From contig JALIGW010000002.1 in the NCBI GenBank assembly GCA_023053685.1, positions 168,384,430 through 168,448,429 on the forward strand: a stretch of DNA of 64,000 nt, read 5' to 3'. Within the stretch, counting starts at the first letter, position 1; each line of letters opens with the position of its first letter. Under the pieces are notes generated by a model. The model was not told the DNA's origin, searched no databases, and saw only the letters and a program-made list of their open reading frames with translations. The DNA comes from Diadophis punctatus similis. Lineage: Eukaryota; Chordata; Lepidosauria; Squamata; Dipsadidae. The position numbers and the translations under genes are program-made. Below, one piece after another: positions 59,613 through 64,000 of the stretch.

Positions 59613-61077
59613 TTTCTCCTGTCAATTAGTGGCTCTAAATACTACATCCTAGCTTGGGCATATAGTTGGCAGTTAAAGAGTATGTGATCATATTGTCTAC
59701 ACCTGAGTATGGTATTGAGTGACATTGCCCATATTTTACCAGAGAATAGAACTGCTGGAGTGAAGAGTAGAATATAAATATAATCCATTAATTTGCAAAA
59801 CTGAGTAAATAAGTTGGAAACAAAGTCACAAAATAATATACATTAAATATACCGGAATTATCTGAATATATTTGCAAATATATCACTTTTGTTTTTCAGA
59901 AAATAAACTCTTGTTGAGACCTGATTTCTCTGAGAATTAGTGCAGTCAAGTAAGTAATTCAAGCACAATAATTATTGGAAAATAGTGTAAAATTATTTAA
60001 AAATGCTAACACTAAATTCCTAAAGTTCTAAGCTGAGCTGGTAGGAGAGTACTGGTAATAGAAAACAGCACCATGAACCATTTCAGAATTTATCAATCAT
60101 TAATATTTTTTCCTCTCAGTTTCCCCAAAGACAGATGTCTGAAATTCAGGTTTCACACCATGACCAGTGATTCATACCTAAAGTAAATTATTTTGTGGCT
60201 TTGTTTCCAACTTAGTTGCTTAGTTTTTCAAATTATGCTTTGGCAATATTTTAAAAGATGCCAGTATGACTTATTCAACAAACTATGATTTCTGGTTTAA
60301 TGTTGCACATGAATAAAATTCATATTTCGTAGTGATAAAGTACCTTTGTTTTTCAATAGGCAGATCAAAATGAAGAATGTAAATATTCTTCATAGTTTCT
60401 AAATGTTTGCCCTTTCAGAAACCAAATGTGATTTTTATATTTGTAACTTAATAAAAAGAATTATTGAGAACTGATTACAATTCCGAAATCAACATTTTTA
60501 ACTCAAAGTTCAACAAGTTCTAAAATCTGGCTCTAAGTATATTTGACTCTTGGGAATCTCCAGCCTTTAATCCCAAGTTTCAGTGCTCCGTGACATGGAT
60601 CAGTTCTTTGAAACCAAGCAATAAATGATAAAATATTTCTGCAATTAAAAGAAGCAGTCAACATTATGGAAGGCATACTAATAGCTTCCTGCTGAGGTGT
60701 TATCTTCCCCAACAGCTTTGCTTGGCTAGTACTCAAATAGCTTGTCACTTGCCAGTCATGCATGAAATATCATGCTGTTATTAAACTCTACAGCATTTTC
60801 CCTGGTGTTTTGTCTTAATGCCAAGATTTTGCAGAGACTGTTACTTTGTTTGAGTGTGACTAATGGTAGATCCTAGCAATATTTGTAGTGCAACTAAAAT
60901 GCATTTTAAAATAAAACAAAATCCTTCAGTAAGCATCGATTACACTGGTATTAAAAAATTAAATTCCACATATACAGCTGACCTTAACAATAAATCAGTG
61001 GCTAGTAAGTATATGTATGTATTGATTTACCTCCTCAACCTAATATCCTCCAAGACATTTGGGACTGTATATTAACC

Positions 61078-61150
61078 ATGCTGGCTGGGGAATTCTAGGA
61101 CTTGAAGTCCATTTATTTTAAAGTTGCTAAGGTTGAAAAACACTGCTGTA
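61078..61150. mobile_element. Relic of palindromic hAT MITE
   Basis: Contains 'gctggctggggaattctagg', 'acttgaagtcca' and 'aaagttgctaaggttgaaaa', matching the right half of 40291-40425. Left end and target site are lost. Confidence 0.6.
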
Positions 61151-64000
61151 GCTCATGTACTTTCTAGTTGGAAATTACTAGTTGGCAATTAAAGTTGGCA
61201 AGGGCAACATTTATTCCAGAAGTTTCCTCAATACTCCTCCACAAGGTCTGTTATTACTTGTTAACTTGTCATGAAAACATAAACTCTAGATAGTTGGCAT
61301 TATCTAATGAGAAAATACTCTGATGGTTTTAATCATATCTGCCCCATTAAATATAATATTTTATTGCAGCTGCAATCTTGTTTCTCAAGGTGTGTTTAAT
61401 ATGTAAATACTTTTCATCATCTCCAATTGTTTTTTTTAAATAAAGAACATGTTGCTTCATGAGGATCAGAGATAAAGATATTTCCTCAGTACATACTATT
61501 TATTTTCCATCAAGGCACAGAAAGAGCTTCCTTTTTTAATAAATGAACAAAAAAAGAGAGAGAATTTTCCGAGGTCATTAGTGGCTTTCAGAATCTAATG
61601 GGACATCGTACCTGGGTGTGATTTCTTTCTCTTGATCTTCTTTATTATGTTAAATAATATTATATTGGGAATAGTAACATAGCTAAGCCAATGTTATAGC
61701 TGAAAGACTGTAAAAGTCTTGACACAAATCCATTCTATACCAGATCTACCATTTCTGGGCTGCAAACATTTACCTGACAACAAATTCAAAAAACTAAAAC
61801 TCTCTTCTGTTATCTAGAGCTCATTCAGATTTTTGTAGCAGACAAAGTAGCCATATCTAATCTGAGCTCCAAACTCATGAAGAGGCCCAATTTTAGCTCC
61901 TTTGTAAAATAACCTGTTAATTTATTATTAATTTTAATTTAACTAATACATTCATTATGGCATGTGTTACACTTCTACTACTTTTCTGTTAACCTGTCCA
62001 GTTTAGGGTGACCACATTTTGGCTATAAAAATCTGGATCAACAAACAAATGGAAAAAAGAAAATTTTCTGTATCTCTGCCATCCATTATTTGTCTAAATT
62101 TGGTTTATGACATGGTAGCCCTTGACAACAACAACCAGAACTTTGTAACCTTTGGGTATGTGTGATTAATTCCTAAAGATTTATCTCTTTCTGCAACACT
62201 GAACTTCTCCCAAATGCCTCTTGACCCTCTTTTTTTCCTCAGTAGTCTTGATTGATTAAATAGTCTTGATATAATGCAAGATTTCAATTTATGTAAGATT
62301 ATTCCAGAACTGCTCTATAAGTATTATTGAACCATTTCATTCAGATTAGTGGATTTAGTTACACTCTCCCATGGCAATTCCCATATCCAAATAATAAAAT
62401 TGCTTTGCAATGTAATAAAGAAAATCCAAGTTTTCTAGTTTGGTTTGGAAGATGTGCATAGTTTCAAATAGAAGTCCTTCCTAGGTATCTATTTGCTGTT
62501 CATAAATCATTTTCCCCTGAAGCTGCTCTCTGTCCCAATCAGGTAAGGACTCCAAGAGCTTGAACGAAAACTTTTTTTTATTTTTTACCTTCTGATGGGA
62601 CATGACTGATTACTGAACAAGTTTATACAGTTATTTGTCAGGAAATTTAGGCAAGCAATTTATTCTGATTTTGATATAATCTCTTATACACCTTTTTTTT
62701 TAAAAAAAATGCATAGGAAGGGGGGATTAAATAAATGGTACTACCCATTTCTAAATTACTAGATTCTAACAACTACATAATCTGCCCTTTTAGGCAGGCC
62801 ATCTGAAGAAATAAGTTACTCCAAGACTATTGGAATTCTGCTCCTGAATGTCTCACAGAATTTCCCTCTTATACTAAAAAGAGTCAAGGCGTAGTTATCT
62901 TGAGTTTCTTTCTCTCTTCCTTCCCAGGGCTATGCAGAGGTTTAGCTAACCATTCTTGTGTTTCTTCTATAGTGTTCCATATGCTTTTAGGTAGATAAGT
63001 CAGCCTTTGTTATAGTATACTTTCTTAAACAAAGAAAAAATGAAAAAAATGAAAAAGCTTGTTTAGTTCAATGTTGTTTCCATTAAGACCTGGCAATGGC
63101 TTAATACAGACAAAGGAGAAAAACATATTACTTTTAAAAGATTATACAACTAAGTTGAATTAAAACAACCTTGCTAGAAATTGGGAAAACTGACACCATC
63201 AATTAGGGGAAAGCTGAATCAAAACAATGCTGTACATATTGTAGTCAATAATACTCATGGATAATATTCAATCATATGTTACCTTTACAAACAATAGCTG
63301 AATTGTTTTGGCAAACGTGAGTCAATTTCTTTGGGGGGGGGGTGAATGAAAAGCCACTCCTGTCTTCCAAAAGAAGATTTAAATTGACCTTTTTACATAA
63401 TATGAATGAAGTGACTCAGTACAAGAATACCTTGGATATTCAAGTTTATTTTTTTTGGCAGGACTGGAATATTTTCCAAAGTTTAAAACTTTCTATTGTG
63501 TTTGTAAAAGTTGAACGAAGTAACAGCATTCAAGAGACAATGTTACTGGGTTGCTAAAGTTGATGCCTTCATCCAAGGCTGTCCCCCTTTTCAGTGTTTG
63601 CATGATTTCTATATTCAGATTGATAACTGACATTATGAATGGAAAAAGAACAGTATATTCAGAGTTTGCCTGGTTCATAACCTGAACATAATATATTTCA
63701 TGTAATCTTGCCTCACTCATGAGTTCAGTTGTGGTGGCTTAGGCAGGAAGACTCTTTCTCTTATCTTCAGATTTCAATTCATTTAATCATAGTGATTTTT
63801 GAACAGTATTTTTGTAACTATAACCCCCAACATTTTCCCTATTAATTATTGTTCCGAGCAACCAGAAACAAAAAGATCATAATGCATGTTCTCTTAACAC
63901 CAAGAGAATTAAAGTACATACTGTGACATTTAACCTAGTTAAATTAACAAAAAATTGCCTTACGTATGTTTCCCAGGAAAGGGAATTTTGAATATATGCA

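Larger units (their letters stand above)
59247..64000. other. PDLIM4 intron 1 (partial), AT-rich, exon 1 not found
   Basis: I looked on the minus strand for a start exon encoding the conserved N-terminus of the PDZ domain (a WGFR-type motif) and saw none, so exon 1 is inferred to lie beyond 64000. Apart from a SINE at 59376-59612 and a hAT MITE relic near 61078-61150 the sequence is AT-rich, with short poly-A/T and poly-G runs (for example 63331-63342) and no convincing ORF. Confidence 0.6.

Noticed and set aside
59247..64000. PDLIM4 exon 1 within the window
   Set aside because: No minus-strand frame with a WGFR-type PDZ start followed by a donor in phase 0 was found.

Overview
The window is vertebrate genomic DNA, most likely from a squamate reptile and probably a snake. 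It holds part of one protein-coding gene on the minus strand. Six exons match the PDZ-LIM protein PDLIM4 (RIL), in the order 59095-59246 (exon 2), 43126-43210 (3), 9234-9412 (4), 6271-6428 (5), 3240-3360 (6) and 1318-1522 (7, with the stop). Every junction has AG/GT splice sites and compatible phases. The joined coding length is 900 bp including the stop. With an exon 1 of about 31 codons this gives roughly 330 residues, the length I recall for mammalian PDLIM4. Exon 1, the promoter and the start codon were not found and should lie to the right of position 64000. The bases left of 1318 are 3' UTR and downstream flank.

Almost everything else is intron, and the introns are loaded with transposable elements. 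The organism call rests on this repertoire: a tRNA-derived SINE beginning GAGCCGAGGTGGCGCAG, SINEs resembling Sauria SINEs, a BovB (RTE) LINE 3' end, L2/CR1-type LINE 3' ends, a possible R4/Dong LINE, a TA-flanked family with ends CAGGTAGTCCT, and many hAT-type non-autonomous elements with 8-bp target duplications. Long microsatellites (ATCT, TTTC, GGAA, ATTC, CA/TA) are also typical of snakes. There is no bacterial gene, CRISPR array, rRNA or functional tRNA gene.

Layout: 1-1317, 3' end of PDLIM4; 1523-9233, exons 5-7 and compact introns with nested hAT and Tigger-like elements; 9413-43125, the 33.7-kb intron 3, containing SINEs, a CR1 LINE split by a hAT, BovB, a composite TIR element with a Tc1 transposase remnant, and microsatellites; 43211-59094, intron 2, with an old LINE reverse-transcriptase remnant, hAT elements, a 989-bp hAT full of GC-rich tandem repeats, and an L2-type LINE ORF; 59247-64000, exon-poor DNA taken to be intron 1.

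The most interesting object is a hAT-type element at 15409-16057, bounded by inverted ends and an 8-bp target duplication. It carries what looks like the first coding exon of an unrelated host gene, the ELL-associated factor EAF1, followed by an intact splice donor. This looks like a Pack-type gene capture. Other points of interest are TE-borne copies of the NRF1 consensus, a GC-rich tandem array that flips orientation inside a hAT, and a composite TA-flanked element with unexplained GC-rich cargo.
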